This document shows positions 1 through 14,300 of a stretch of DNA of 64,000 bases, piece by piece (the first letter of the stretch is position 1; each line of letters starts with the position of its first letter). The notes under the pieces were generated by a model that saw only the letters and a program-made list of their open reading frames with translations, was not told where the DNA came from and ran no database searches. Where the stretch lies: contig OX388347.1 of NCBI GenBank assembly GCA_947579665.1, forward strand, positions 23,118,562 to 23,182,561, given 5' to 3'. The position numbers and the translations under genes are program-made. Source of the stretch: Sympetrum striolatum. Taxonomy: Eukaryota; Arthropoda; Insecta; Odonata; Libellulidae.

Positions 1-3000
1 GTGATTAGAGGACCACTCGATCCGGGATTTTAAGGGTGGCAGAGTTCGGTCGCTAAACGTGGGTAGGCGTTGGTGTAAAACGAGGCTTTTAAAGGCAGTT
101 TTCAACCTACCGATGATTTTGGAGTATTATATCAATTTTTATGAAGAGAAGCCGCATCTCAATTAATCAAATATTTTAAAACTTCTTTCAAGAGTAATAT
201 TTTCAAGTAGAAGAAACATTTCTTTCGAAAGATTTATTTTGACAACCACTTTCATTGCCGAGTCAAAATCATTAATCGTCGGGGAAAATTCGAAGTACAA
301 CTTCAAAGAAAAGAACATGTCCACTCTCATCTTTCTCTATCCTTAAATTCATTATTCCTCAGTATTTATACGAAGTAATTTTTTTATTGATTAACATTAA
401 TTATTCTTTCATTTTTTCACTTTTGGAATTATCGTAGAGAAATGAAACAGTGCAAATAAAACACCATTCTGATTAATTTAAAAATTAAAAATTTATCTTT
501 ATTTTATATTTTCTTCATTCCCTATCTTGAAATAGAAAATACTTTGGCTGATGACTCGGGTTCGAGGATTAAAGAAGACTAACTTATCTCGTATTATCAG
601 AAATAATAATAAATTCATCCTAATATTTCAATCCCGAATGAAAGCGAAAGCGTCATTCTTGGGACCAATAACACGAATTAAACATATTTAATTTTTTACT
701 GATTACTATCATAAGGATCACTTTAATATAAATTTGCGTAGAATACTAATTACTTCAAAAATGCTAAATGGAATAAAGGAAAAGAAAGGAAGGATAAAGT
801 CCCTTAATCACAAAGAGAAAAATGTGAATTTGTCAAGGTATGCATACATCAATATTACATAGTAAAATAAATAAATTCATAGAGGTGCAAGCATCTTCAG
901 CAACAACAAATATCACACGTGCTCAGAACAACTCCAGCTCTATGAGGTCAATCATTTCCGTTACAAGAGAACATTTCGCACATCTTGCGAGACTCTACAA
1001 ACCACCGAAGCATTTCAAGTGCACGGGGAATGCAAAGGGTACGGAGATCAGGGGAGAAGGAAAAAAACGAGCAGCACAAAAAACGAAGAAGCGGCAAGAT
1101 TTATTCAGAGAAGGAGTGTTAATTTGGACCATTAAAGCGGTCGTCTCGCTTCGTTTCTTTCCCACTGCCATTGGAAACGCTCAATAAGTAACAATCCGCT
1201 AGCGAGAAACGTCTTCTTAAAAGGTCCATTACATTTCGCCACACCTGAGATATGCGTTTATTTTTCCACGGCCTTTTGTTCCCGCAATTATGATTCCCTC
1301 TTCTTATTCTTTCCTCTCAAGTGTACCGTTCCACGTCGAGCTACCATTTCGATCCAATAAATTTCAATTACGGTCGAAGAAGTTTTGATTTTTAAACGGA
1401 GTTGGTTCACTTCCAACCGATATATACACCAACTATAATAGTTCGAAATAAGTTTCGATGGCATCGCAAACCGTTCCGCAATTCGCAAATTAGAAATTTA
1501 AACCGATCGAAAACGTCCGATTTCTGGAAAAGGCGATGTTAACTTGTTAAGCTACGGCGAAACTGAGATAACGAGCGTCATGGGAGCAGACCTCGTAATG
1601 ACCGCTACTCGTTATACGCTAGCAATTTACATGCCGTAAAAAGCTTGCAAAGTGCAACTGAGATTGATTTGAATAACCGAACACTGGTAACCTTCTACCG
1701 CTCGAGGCTACACGGATTTAGTTACGAAGGTAAATATTTCAGAGTTCGACCGAGTTATATTTGGTAATCTCGGAGCGTATGATATAATTAATATAATTGT
1801 AATTAAGTGAAACTTGAATAAATAATAATCGATTATTTATATATTGTAATTTCACATATCTTAATATAAATAACGGATAAATACTGCAAATTAAAATCCT
1901 AACTTCAAACATTATATATTTTTAGAATTAAGACAATGAAAATCTATCAAGGTTATATCGCTTGGTATAGTGCTATATAGCAATATCTCATTACTCTAAT
2001 TTTTCATGGTCAGTTTCAAACGTAGATGGTTCTAGTATTATCTCTACATTGTTTCTTAGAACTACTGAAGTAGTCAGATCATAAAGTTAAAATCAACCTG
2101 TAATTCTAGTCAAAAATGTAATCTGTTCAATCCGAGTTCTGGCAAATTACTCATAAAAAAACAAAGCTTTTAAAGAGAGAAAAATATCTAAGTTCACGTA
2201 ACGGAAAGTTTTAAGAAGTAATGAAGATTATGATTTCTACCAATTTGGAGCAAAGATAAAGACCGATAAACTTATATTTAAATGTATTTGTAATTTAAAA
2301 AATTACTATCACTTCTTTATCACTAAAATTATTTTATTGTTAAATGCTCGTTTTTTTTTACGAGCAAATCTTTCGACCAAGCTTTCGGATTCGACTCTCA
2401 GAACATTTTCATTATCTTTGGGTGAGGTTGGAGATCAATTTACTCCATGTATAAAAGAGAAGTTTTTCTTGAATTTTTTCATTAAGAATAAAAAAAGCAA
2501 ACATTGTCTCGGAGATCATAACAACATCCTAGTGGTCGCTGGGCATGCGAGGTCTTGAACCGCGTATAAAAAGTCCTTCGTAAAAAAGTACTCGGGTAGG
2601 TAATGCCCCCTTAAGCCCCCGAAAAAAACACCGACCAACAAATGAGCAATACTGCGGTGAAACACGACACTTATGAATTTCTTATCTTTGCGTTTACGAG
2701 TGGTTTGGCGGCTAAGAAAACAAACCGGAAGCAAAACGAACTTGATTGCAAGGTAATTAGACCAATTGGAGTAAACTCATTTTAAACGTATCTCACCTGT
2801 ACCAAATTTCCGGAAATAACAATCGAACTTCAAAATTATTATAAGAGATTATAGACTGTAGTCGTGTAACTGGGTTTTAGTGTAGTGAGGGGGATTGGAA
2901 GGAAAATTTTCGTTTAAAGTGGGCAATATAGATTATACAGAAACTCTTTCACATCAACTTCAGTTATGGGCGATTTAAAAGAGGAAGTTTTTCGTGGGCG

Positions 3001-6000
3001 CGATAGAAATTTATCATTTAAATGGTATATTAAAAAACATTAGATTGTATAAATAGTAGATTTGGTTATAGCAAAGATAATGATAAACAAACGATGATGA
3101 TAATTATGGAAAAATGTCTGATTAGTGAAACCGTAGGTCGATTGGCTAGCATTATCTCACATTATTCAAACTTCCTTGATAAACGCACTCAGTCCGGAAT
3201 ACCTTGATGCTATTTTTTTCCTTGCAATTAAAATTTTAGAAAAATTAACTGGGATAATCTTAAGCTTATTAGCATTTGAGTAGTTATGAAAAATAGCTCT
3301 CCTAGGAAACTTCAGGAAGTAAATAAACCAAAGCCGGGGCAAGAAATATTTAACAAATTATTTTCATTCGATCACTTCAAAGAAGGTTAGAGAAAAAAAT
3401 TAACATTCCAACTCTATGTGTAATCTACATACAAGGCTGTGTCTCTTAAGGCAGCTTCCAAGTGGGGTCGATATCTATAAGGGATTTAAGAATTAGTTTT
3501 GGTGACCACATTCCCTCATGCGATACTCAAACGCAATACTCATACCTACATACTTTCCTGTGAAAATGAGTACAAAGATGAACGGAATCAGAATTGAAAC
3601 GTTCGCACGTATCTGAGTCATCGTTAGAGACAAAACGCGATGACTGAATGTCTGGACCAGGTAGGGAAGATAAAAAAGGACTCCTAAAAGGCGCAGGTAG
3701 TTAATACTCGGGAGTGGAGGTACGTAAGCAGTGCGGTTTTGGGATAAGGACAAAAAGGTGAGGGGGTTTTTAGGGGTACGCACATGTGCGGATGGGGTTT
3801 TTTCTCCCTACCCCCTCCCCCAATCACAAAGGGATTTTTAAGGGATCCAACCCTTTACCCCGGCGACGCAAGAAGGGTTAGGATGGGATACTTAAGAGAA
3901 TGGGAGTGGTGGAGGGGAGAGACAGAGGGAGTCCGTGTGAAAAAAAGCCATCGGCTACGCGGAACCTGTTTTGCATGGAAGGATTGATGCGCCGCTGAAG
4001 AAAAAAGACTTGGTCCCATCTCGACGGGGGAGATATATTCAGCGAAAAAGGGGTTTCTATTTTTTATTCACTGGGGTCGTTAGAGGTGCGCGGACGAAGA
4101 ATTTCCCACCCCTCCGTCTCCCCACCACTTACTTTTTCTCTTCCTCATACCCTCACCTAGTGAGCTAATGTTTGCTCGCCTGGGACTTTTTTTAAATATG
4201 CCGTTCGGTATGACGGAGCGAAAGAAGATTATGACGCGAATTTCCACTATACGTTGCTTAGTGATGAAACGAATGGCGGTTGCGTCATCGCATTACCATA
4301 CTCTCCGGCCGGGGTACCCTGAGATCTGTCATTCGTTCATTAGATGTTTCGGAGATGCGACGTTTGAATACTTCTAGAGGACGTCATGAATTCAGCAGAA
4401 AAGCAGGAAATAATATATATACATAAGTAGCATATACTTCTGTAAGGTAATTCATTTTAGGAATGCATTACAACTCACTTAGCATTTTGGAGGTAGAAAA
4501 ACTTACAGTATAGCTGTTAGTAATATAGAGTAGCTATTGGAAACTTCCATTTAATAATTTTTTCATACGGGTTGTAGAATCTAAAGAGGGATGCGTTTCT
4601 GATGATAACTTTTTAGCAATCATCTAATTATCTCCCTCTCTACTACCGTTTCTTTGAAGACTAACTACGCCTTCCATAGAACTAAACAGAAAACCACGGT
4701 ATCCAAGCAGTTAAGATGTTAATTTAATTTCCCAACTTCCCAAAAGCTCTCATATTTCCCACCGTCGAGAGAGAGAGAATACAAGCTTCATTGCAACCAC
4801 GGGCTATTTGGATAAAAACATCGCAAGACTAAACGCAGACACTGCGAATCTATTATCATTGCATCCGAGGAGCAAATGAGCTCCCCACGCTAAACCTCTC
4901 ATTTCACATATCCGTCGACGGCGCATCTCCGGGGACCACCCTCAATTGAGATAAGCCATTTCGCTTTGCGTCACGAGAACCTTTCCGCGACGAGCAATCA
5001 CCGCTTAAGGTATTACCCTTGCGCAGCGGCGTTCGACGAGGGAACACTCGATGGTAATGGCGAGCGACGCTTCTTTTCCAGCCGGAGAAACTTAGCGCCC
5101 AAGTTTTGAAAGTCGTCTCCCCCGCTCCCCCAACGATCTCGCTACTCATCCTCCTCTCCTTCACACGCCACCTACTCTCTCCCTCCTTCTCCCTACCGAC
5201 TGGGAATACAACTAACCCTTTATCTAAGCGAACAAACCTAATCCCCACCCCTAGAATCTTCTCGTATTGTCCTTCCCCTCACACAGATCTTTGCTCTCGT
5301 ACGAGCAACGATTTTTCTCTCCTCCTTGGGCGTCTTCTACTTCCTAGTTTGTACACCCGTCGCCTAGTAACTTACCAGGATCCTCAAGGTGTTTCATTTC
5401 CTGGTAATTTCCGAATATACCTCCGATAACGAGCGACTTTAATCGTGGTGAGCTGAGTAGGGTTTGTGATTACCATACTAGAAGGTGCTGGATAATAAGA
5501 GAGCTCCTTTGAAGGCTTTTCTTGCAGGAAAAGTAGCCTTACAGACCTTCAAATTTCTCTATAAAATGGCTAATTATATCTTAGAGAATTATTTAAAATT
5601 AGAGAATCAAAATATTTGTGAAACATTCATGAATCAGCATAATTCATTTCACAATTTAGCATTTTGTAACCCAATTCCAGGTATCGTAGAACAATTTTCT
5701 AAGTTACCTATAATGAGTTTGGAGGAGCAAAAACTTTAAAAAATATTAAATGATAGATGAATATGACATATTATAGAGACAATAAGGCCAATAAATTCCA
5801 TATCAGCATCCTTCTTTCAAATTACCTCGTAATAGAAGTTCGGAATATGTAATTTAACGAAGTCTCCGACTTGCCAAAGACAATTAATGTTATTCCATCT
5901 TTTGTCTTCCATTTTGAATGAAATTTATGTATTTTTAATTTTTAATCTGAAGTACCTTCAATACTTTGAATCGATTAACACGCTAAAAAATTTGTTTTAA

Positions 6001-7830
6001 ACATAAAAAATATCATTTAAGGTAATACATTTTATTGAATTCAAACATTTATCTTCATTTAGAGGAAACCAGCAAATTCATCTCCGATAAATCATTTTTA
6101 TGAAAATCGGTAGCAAAATCTCTCTGTAGTCGGATAGCGATATGCGGATAGTCATACCTAAAGCGTTGTACAATTACTTATACCCCAGCGATCTGTCCTT
6201 TCCCCGGTCCACCCTGTTCGGTTCCGCAAACCGTCCCAAACTATAATCCCTTTCGTTGCATTTTCTCCTCGTAAACACCTCTTGGTTTCTCGCACATCTC
6301 AAAGAGAACACATTCCACTTTTTTTAGCAGCTTTATCGCGCATTACTTGCTTTTTTATCTCCCTCCCCTCGTTAAAAAGTACACACTCGCTTCCTTATCT
6401 CTCTTTCGCTCCTCCTAATTTCTCCCTTTCCTTCCTTTCCGTTCCTTTAGCCCGGGGCTACTTTCCTTCGGCCATTTTTTTTATTCCGCTCCCCCACAGA
6501 GCGAAGGCATTTCACCCCTCATTTCCCTAAACTCCGTTCCTCCGAAGCTCTGTGTCTCTCGTCCCAGATTCCACTTCAACCCTTTCATCCGATGCTCCTA
6601 ATTCCCTCCTTTATCGCCTCTTCCACTACTCACCTTCTTTCGTATTCAAATTACATTCCCTTCGCGGGACCCCTTTTTCCATCCCCAGCTTCCCCTTGTT
6701 TTTTTAATGCTTCGTGCTCTCGGATACCGACGGCGGTCAATGGCGAATCGTTCGCCTCGTCATTTGCGCGCCATATTTTCCGACATTTTTTTTCTCGCTC
6801 ACGTTTTTGCTTTTTTTCATGTTTTACGCGTTTATCAACATAAAAGGAGTGTTTGAGAACTTATTGACGCCGGTAAGGGAAATGTTGAGGATGCGGAAAA
6901 CATATTTTCTGTAATACTGATGGAATAAAGTTCGACAATACATGAAATTTATTTTAACGGATAACTAAACGATCGTTTGTATGTTAAATTCAGAAAATTT
7001 ACTCAAAAATACTTGCTTTTATTTATTCCGCAAAGTTGTATGCGGGTCATATTTTTTACGGAACGTTTACGATTTGATTCAATGATGTTACTGTACAAAA
7101 GAAATTTTTATAATCCAATGGATTACGTATACAATTTTCCTAATTTATTCGAAATAGCTTATTTTAAAGCGTTAGAATTAGTAACTCTTGCTTTATTTAT
7201 AAAACAAAGCAATTTTCCACTAACACAACAAAAAGACGATCATTCACATTTCAAATAAATTCAAGGATATTTGAAATGGTTTATATGGTTACATTAGACT
7301 ACTATCCAAGCATAATTTTGCTAACGTATTCCGAAAAAGGAATCATTGAGAAACAATATAATTTTTTACTCTCAAATAATTAAATCTGATTTTTTTATTT
7401 TTATTTCAACATAAAAAATGCTCTTTCTACGTATTCTTTCTTCTTTTCAATCAATACAGATGTGGAAAAAACATTAATTCCTTTCCCCTCTGATTTACAA
7501 TCACCTACCTTCAATTTCCTCCCACTGCGATTTCGCGCGTTATTTCAACCTACACCAAGCACGCGTTCTATTCACCGCAATCGCCTACTCATGCCAAACC
7601 TATTCCCACACGCAATATATGTTTCTCTCTCTATCTTACTAGGATAACTTTACTGTACGCCTTTATTTTCAATGGAGCCTAACTTTTAACCGAACTCGAT
7701 TTCTCTCGAGATCTCGAAAATCGTCGCATCATGCGTCAACTACCAAAGTACCTATATAAAAATAAGTGAAATCAATCCTCTCCAATTAGAAGCGGGACGC
7801 ATAGAAATACCCGTAAGAATAGTTAGGAGA
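1..7830. other. Non-coding, no gene seen
   Basis: Mostly AT-rich sequence. Exceptions are C/T-rich stretches at about 5110-5300 and 6180-6820, and a GC-richer patch at 3780-4170. A B-box-like string gggttcgaggatt at 558-570 and the relic at 2551 are the only repeat hints. Short open frames follow base composition and none has splice sites I trust. Confidence 0.6.
2536..2566 (-). repeat. Isolated B-box relic
   Basis: On the minus strand, gcggttcaagacctcgc contains GGTTCAAGACC (plus 2551-2561), a perfect match to the B-box pattern GGTTCRANNCC. No partner A box is found, so this is either a fragment or chance. Confidence 0.25.
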
Positions 7831-8171
7831 TCATCGAGAGCCGAGTGGATGAAATCGTCCGCGGACCCAACTCAACACCTTCCGGACACCCGGAGGAATG
7901 ATGCGGGTAGTCACCGCGGAGCTTCTGCAAGCTCTTCCGCTTGTTCCCCATGGCCGAATGAGGGGACCTCTCTTGTCTCCTACCCAGAGACATCCAAAAG
8001 GGCTCCTTTGCATATCCTCATATTCCCAGCGTCTACTGCCGACCCCCCGTTCGTTAAACCCTTTCTCTCTTAGGACGCTGTTTTTTCCTCCGCTTTTTCC
8101 CGCCCACCTCGTTCCAACGGACACCGCCGTGGCCCGAGGGGAGGAATTGGGGGGTACGTGTTGGGGGGGAG

Positions 8172-8337
8172 GTGTCGGAAAGCGTTGATTCAACGACACC
8201 ACAGGAAGCCGAGGACTTCAAATATGCCGACGTCATAGCTCTGAGCAATGCTAATAATGATTTCCAGTCGTTTGAACGAGGTGCAGTCCGATCGCCCGAG
8301 GAAGAACAACGCAAAAAAAGATGCAAAAAATACGAAG
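8172..8337 (+). CDS. Possible coding exon with a basic/acidic tail
   Basis: This is a plus-strand open frame of 55 codons plus one base. It reads like real protein: it starts VSESVDSTTPQEAEDF, continues KYADVIALSNANNDF, and ends with the highly charged SPEEEQRKKRCKKYE. It stops at a plausible donor (GAAG|GTATAC, GT at 8338-8339), leaving phase 1. The 5' boundary is unclear. There is no in-frame ATG near the start. The best pyrimidine-rich acceptor upstream (ctctcttag, near 8072) would force a long unconvincing Arg/Pro-rich lead, and it is followed by G runs. The alternation of acidic and basic residues suggests a charged helix. I do not recognise a family. It lies on the opposite strand from the exon near 20 kb, so it would belong to another gene. 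It may equally be a chance open frame in a GC-richer patch. Confidence 0.28.
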
Positions 8338-8339
8338 GT

Positions 8340-11300
8340 ATACTCTATGTAACGACCAGTGATAATCGTTTTCTTTCGAGGAGAAGAGATTTTTTTCTGA
8401 TATCTCCCGCGGTTTATATTGAATGACTTAATTCAGCTGGAAGTCATACGGCGATAACACGCTGGATCAGATATTATAATCGGATAATGTAATTTATCTT
8501 GCTCGGCATTTTTTTCTTTGCCGGGTGTTTGTTTCTGTTTATGTGACGGGCTGTTTCGGTTTCCGTTTGTGGGTTGTGTTGATCGAAATAAAGAAGATGC
8601 CAATCGAGAAATACTTAGAGAAGTGCAGCATCATCATCTGAGTGAAACTAAACCTAAAATAATAAAATAAAGAGGCTGGACCCTGAATAAAAAGTTTACC
8701 TTTTTCTTGCTGAACATGCCTTTGTCATGACCACAGTGATACGCTCAAATTGAGAGATAATGTCCGTTAAAAAGTAACGAAATGCAAGAAGATTGGAAGG
8801 ACTATTATTATATACATTGAATTATCATTTTTTCAAAATCTATTATTGAAGATTTTGATCTATAGTTTCATATTATGAAGATATTTTTATCTCACTCATG
8901 GTTATATTTAAAATAATTTTTAAACGATTTTTTATTGAGACTCTCTTAGTAGGATTGACTGAAATAGCTGAGAGTGTCATACTCCTATTGCGTTTCCCGT
9001 AAAAATAGTCTCTGGATTTATTTAACAATCGTTACCTAACCTCTATTTTTTTCCAAGGACTTCCAAACTGTATCAAAGAGTATTTCTAAACATTTATAGT
9101 TTTAATTATTTTTGGATGTTTTAAGATATTGTGTCGAAAACGAGATCATACATGAGAGATTTTCTGGGCATATGCTGTGGTTAGGAGTGCGAAAATAATT
9201 AGCCAAAAATTGTGAAGGCTCTATTGTAATGGATACGAATAATGGAGACTAATTAAATTTTTAAATGCATTATGTTGAATATTATTCAAAGATAATGATG
9301 ATGATGATGCCACACAATGCCCTTAGAGTTGAATTTACATCCTCGTTAATTATACTACCAAATTGCCATGTAATGATTTAATAAACAAGAAGCAAATAAA
9401 GCAAAAAATTTTAGTCTGTTCCAATTTAATGGATAAAAGTTTTTGATTAAAGCTTATATTTGAGTTATTTACGGCCCACACACCCAAACTATTCAAAAAA
9501 ATTATCTGAAATTGGAATTTCCTTTGTTCCAACAGGAATCAAATCAGTAACACTTAATGTGTATTTGATATCGGATTCCCAAGCAAAAGATAAATATTTT
9601 AGGCTCTTAGCTATTGTTTGGTTCGATTAACTTATGTATTTTCGTAATATTAATCGGTGTTGTTTTTTATCTGCTTCGGAAACAATCGGAGTTTATCCAT
9701 TATACATATTTTAATGGGAATAAATATAAATTCAGTAATCTCTAGAATTCGCAGTATTTTCTCTCTGTTATCAATTTTATTATCTCCGTTATATATTTAT
9801 TCCAAAACATGACCTATCCTTAGTTTCTATTCACTAAATTCCCGTTTTCTGTTGATTAATTTACTTGGCAAAGGAAAAATGTAACGCGGGACTTCCCAGT
9901 CTCAATTCAACTATAAAACCGTTTTCCTCACTCTTGAGAAAGCTGTGGTAGTCGTTTTGGAAAAACCGTTGGTTAATCGCATAATTTCCATCTCCAAGGA
10001 AACAAGTTCTGGTCCAATCCGGACAATTCCACGCATTCCGTGAAACGGCGGTTACTCCTCCCCTAAAGGAAAAAGAGGAAGTACCCAGAAAGGTATCTCG
10101 CGATCTCGCAGTCCCTCATCTCGCGGACCGTTGGAAAATAAAAGAATGGGTAAGAAACAAAACCGCATAAATCTAGGATGAGCTCTTCCGGTTTCCAAAG
10201 CCAATCCTCATTCAATCGCGCACCCAAAAAAACGTTTCCCATTTTTAACTAGAGATGAGATTATGCGCTTCCCCGCGAAACGAAGCCTTTCTTCTCCCGA
10301 CAGAAGGACGGAAGCGAAAGATGGACGTCGTAGATGAGAATGGGCCGAAAAAAAAGATATGCAGAATGGTCCCGAAATCTCCTCCAATCGCAGCTTCTCA
10401 TTTGGGCGTTGCTTATGCGCGGATAGTATTCCTCGCACCCCTTGTTCTTCCTCCTCCACAAAAAAACACAAACCCAACGCCCGAAAAATGCTTCCAACGA
10501 ACCCTTCCGAAGCCCCTTAAAGGAGCACAGCGTCTCTTCCAAAGCTCATTTTTTTCTCTCGCCGCCGCCCTCTATCGGCGAACAAATGAATGAGGCGCAA
10601 TATGTATGCGCGGCGGTGATGGATAGCGAAGGAGAGGAGGTGGGGGATGAATATTTCATCCCTTAAAGATTTTCCTGCCTTTTTTTTAACGCTCCGCGGT
10701 CCCCACCGTTTTGCCCCGAGGCCCTCTGTCTCTACCCCGGCGACAAAAGAAGAGGCATTCCACTACTCTTTTCTCTCAGCCCCCTCCTTTAAGCCACTCA
10801 TTCCAAAGGTGTACACACATACGGAACTAAGAGAAGAGGTAGGCCATTTGCATGCGTAGAATCTTCCTTCCCACGGCCACCGTGGGGAGGTGTGTCCCCC
10901 GCCTTTATCCGGGCCGCCACACCCATTACAGGCATCCCTCGGCACTTGGGGCCAAAGGGGTATGCGGGATGGTGCGCAGGAACATTACTCGGTCGGGAGT
11001 GCCTAATCCTTGCGTCTTCACCCCTTTCTGGTCCATTCTTTCTTTCTCCACCGCACCTCTATGAGCGCAGATAAGTGGGATATCACGGCAGCAGGGTCTT
11101 CTTCCGCCTCTTACCGCGGATGCCCGCGAAAGGTGGGTTCGATCGTTAAGAGAAAGGAGGATGAGAGAGGGCTCTTTTACGTTGCTCGGAAGGTGTTTGA
11201 TTTTTCGAATTGGGGGTTTAGTGTTTCGCTCGGCGGTTGGATATTAATTCCGAGAGGATGAATGCGCCACGAAATTTAAAGCCCATTCGCCTGAAGCGAT

Positions 11301-14300
11301 GCAGTTGGTTTTTAAATTTCTCTATTTACTCTCCGTTCCACATAAATGTCTCGAAAAAATTTGCATAACGGATTTCGAGCCTCGAAGTTGAAAGTCATAT
11401 CCGAACGAAAGTTTAACATTTAAAAGTGGCACGATTGTGTCGATTTGGGCTTTCACTTGTCAGATAGATTTTAATCTAGTTATGCCTTCATCGGCAACAA
11501 ATCTCAATCAGCTAAGTACGTAATATGAATATTATTAAGCCAGAAATACTTTCGTCACTGATTTAATAGCTGTACTAACTCGACAAACCGCCAGCATCCT
11601 GAATAGACTTGCGCTTGATAGGCACTTTCAGTATTTTTTGTAAACTTGATAAAAAATTTAAAGAGCTATCGGTGAGAATGATTCTAATGTTACTTATAAA
11701 AGGGAAGAAAACATATTATAAGAAAAAGACGGAGCATAAAAAATAATTTCAAAAACTCCCTTCATGTTCAATGTGAGATTATATAGATTTTGGAATCAAA
11801 CACTGAAGCCGAATTGAAATGATTTTCTTGCTGAAAACTATAACGGTGTTAAAGTGAAGTTGTCCATGCAGTACTCGCTCCCCCTAGATCACACGTTTTC
11901 AACAGCAATCAGTTTTCACCGGAAGTATCTCATACCACTTGATCAACATTTACAACTTACTAGTGAACCTTTCAATTTAAGGAGCCGTTTGAAGTAATGT
12001 GCTTTCAATAATTTGAAAATAATTAAAATTTAATGTATCTATCTCAGGGGGTGACTTATTTTAATAATAGTAATAATTGAAAATGGTTTCACGGCAAACA
12101 GAAATTACCATTTTCTAGTTTCGGAAAAGTGAATCCATAGATCGTAATTCATACGTAAAATACTATAACGAGGTCTAATAGATAAATTTTAAAATTACAA
12201 GAAAGTTTTACTATTAATTTATTATTCAAACAGTACGCGCAGTTAAACACATTTAAAAATTGTGTCTTAGAATTTAAATTTCCTCGGCTGAAAATAAATG
12301 AAAAAGTTAAACCACAGTATCAGATAATTTTCTGCGTTATTAACTATCTAGAACTACGGTTTATAGGACTTTCCTTGACTGATTAATATGATCATAATTT
12401 GTCTGAGCAAGTTACGATATATATTTCCTTGGAGAACGCATCACAGGAGAAATTTATAGTTCGCCTCTATACTTGTCGCAAGAGTTAATAAATACTGAAG
12501 CTAAAGGCTCGTCATCCAGTCGTAGAAATAAGTGCTCATATATAGATCTTCTCTTTCCTTTCATGTGCACCGCAGTGCTGGTGGAGTTTTCTTAAGTTGT
12601 GCGATGAGTTATGAGCTTTAAAGTTTTCCTCATCTCTGAACACAAACATTTATGTAAGAATTTTGCATTCTAAGCTCAGTGGTCGTTTATCAGAAATTCC
12701 ATCTTGCAAACTCAAATACATCCTTTTCCTCGATTACCGCATTATAAAGACGTACTGTGAACATGCTTGAGGCGTAATGTATCGATAAAGCAGGAATGCG
12801 GATTTGCATATTTGCGCTGAAATTAATTTCCGCTCTCTTGATTATTGCTTACAAAGTAAGAGTTGAGACAAAATCAAAAAACTAACTTCGGGATTTAAAT
12901 TAAATTGCATAAATCACGAAGACCAATATGGCCAGCAAGGACCTAAGGAGTTTTTCAACTTCAAGCACTCATCAGAAAAACAGTATTCCAGGATTCAATC
13001 TTTTCATGACATTGACGAGTACAAATTTTCTTAAAGGAAACTTTTCCCTGCATGGCCGAGTTAACTCATTCGATCGAAAATCGCTTTCCTCTACAGACCG
13101 AGTTCATACAACGTCTATGTCATTCGTTTTTGGTCATTTATAATTAATTAAAAAAGGTAAAATTTCAAGAAACTGGAAATTCTTCTTAAGATATTCTTTA
13201 ATACTTTACTTCGTTTAAGTTAAAAATTCGAGCTATAACATTTTAAATATTCATAATTTACCATTATCATTCATTTAAAATCGTTAGTTCGTTAAGTATC
13301 ATAAATTCTAAATAAAATTATTAAAAAATCTTCAGGGAAGTGGTTAAGCAGGAAGAGTTGGAATTATAAATTGTTTTAAATGATACAAAGCTACACACTT
13401 TGTTGATGCAGTTGTTTGAGGAATAAGCTTCCTAACCAATTGAATCCTGCTTGAATTTCATCGAATTTGGATTGGGAGATCGAATATTTTTATTCTGATA
13501 TTTACTATAAAAGAATTTTAGATAGAAGGGAACAAAGTAACTCATTTTGTCCACCAACTCAATCACCGAAGATGTCCTATTTTGAGAGGGAAATTAAATA
13601 ATAATTCTACAGTATAACTCGTTGGGATATTTCGCTGATCCAACCTGGTAGAGTATAAGTTCTCTCTCGTCATGAAGTTTTATCGCTAGGAGGAGCCCGA
13701 AGTAATGGATAATGCACCTGAGGTATCTGTAAAATACACGTGAATCTCAAGAATCCGATCTATAGAGAGTGAAACACATGTCGTCATTGGGAACCGCGAA
13801 ATGCAGTTTCCTGAGAGATCTCCGTTGGATGGAAGCGGAAGGGCGCGGTTGGTAAAAAATCCTCACCGCGAGGAGGTAAAAAATGAACCTGGCGCACTTT
13901 TATAGTCCCCGGCGGAGGGATGAATATTTCACCGGGAGTCGTTCACGGACGATTACGACGACGCTTATGCGAAGGAAGAACGCCTGGAATGGAGTCGATT
14001 TATCAAGAATACGTGATCATTTGCCCGATAAACAGACGGTTTTTAGCGAGCGAATTCTTCCCGCGTTGCCGGTCGAATCAAAGGCGTCTGCGCAACGTTT
14101 ATCGGCCGTAAAAGAAAAGCGTCCGAGAACGCTACAAATACCCTTTAAGTTTAGACGTAAGAGAATAGCTGTTCATTTTCAAACACGGAAAAAAATATGA
14201 CTTTAACTCGCGTTAAGTTTTATTGGTATAATAAAGGATGCGTAAAAGGGTCGAGAGAAACTTTGGTCACGTGGTATTTCATCCCGTATGTGTCTGTATT

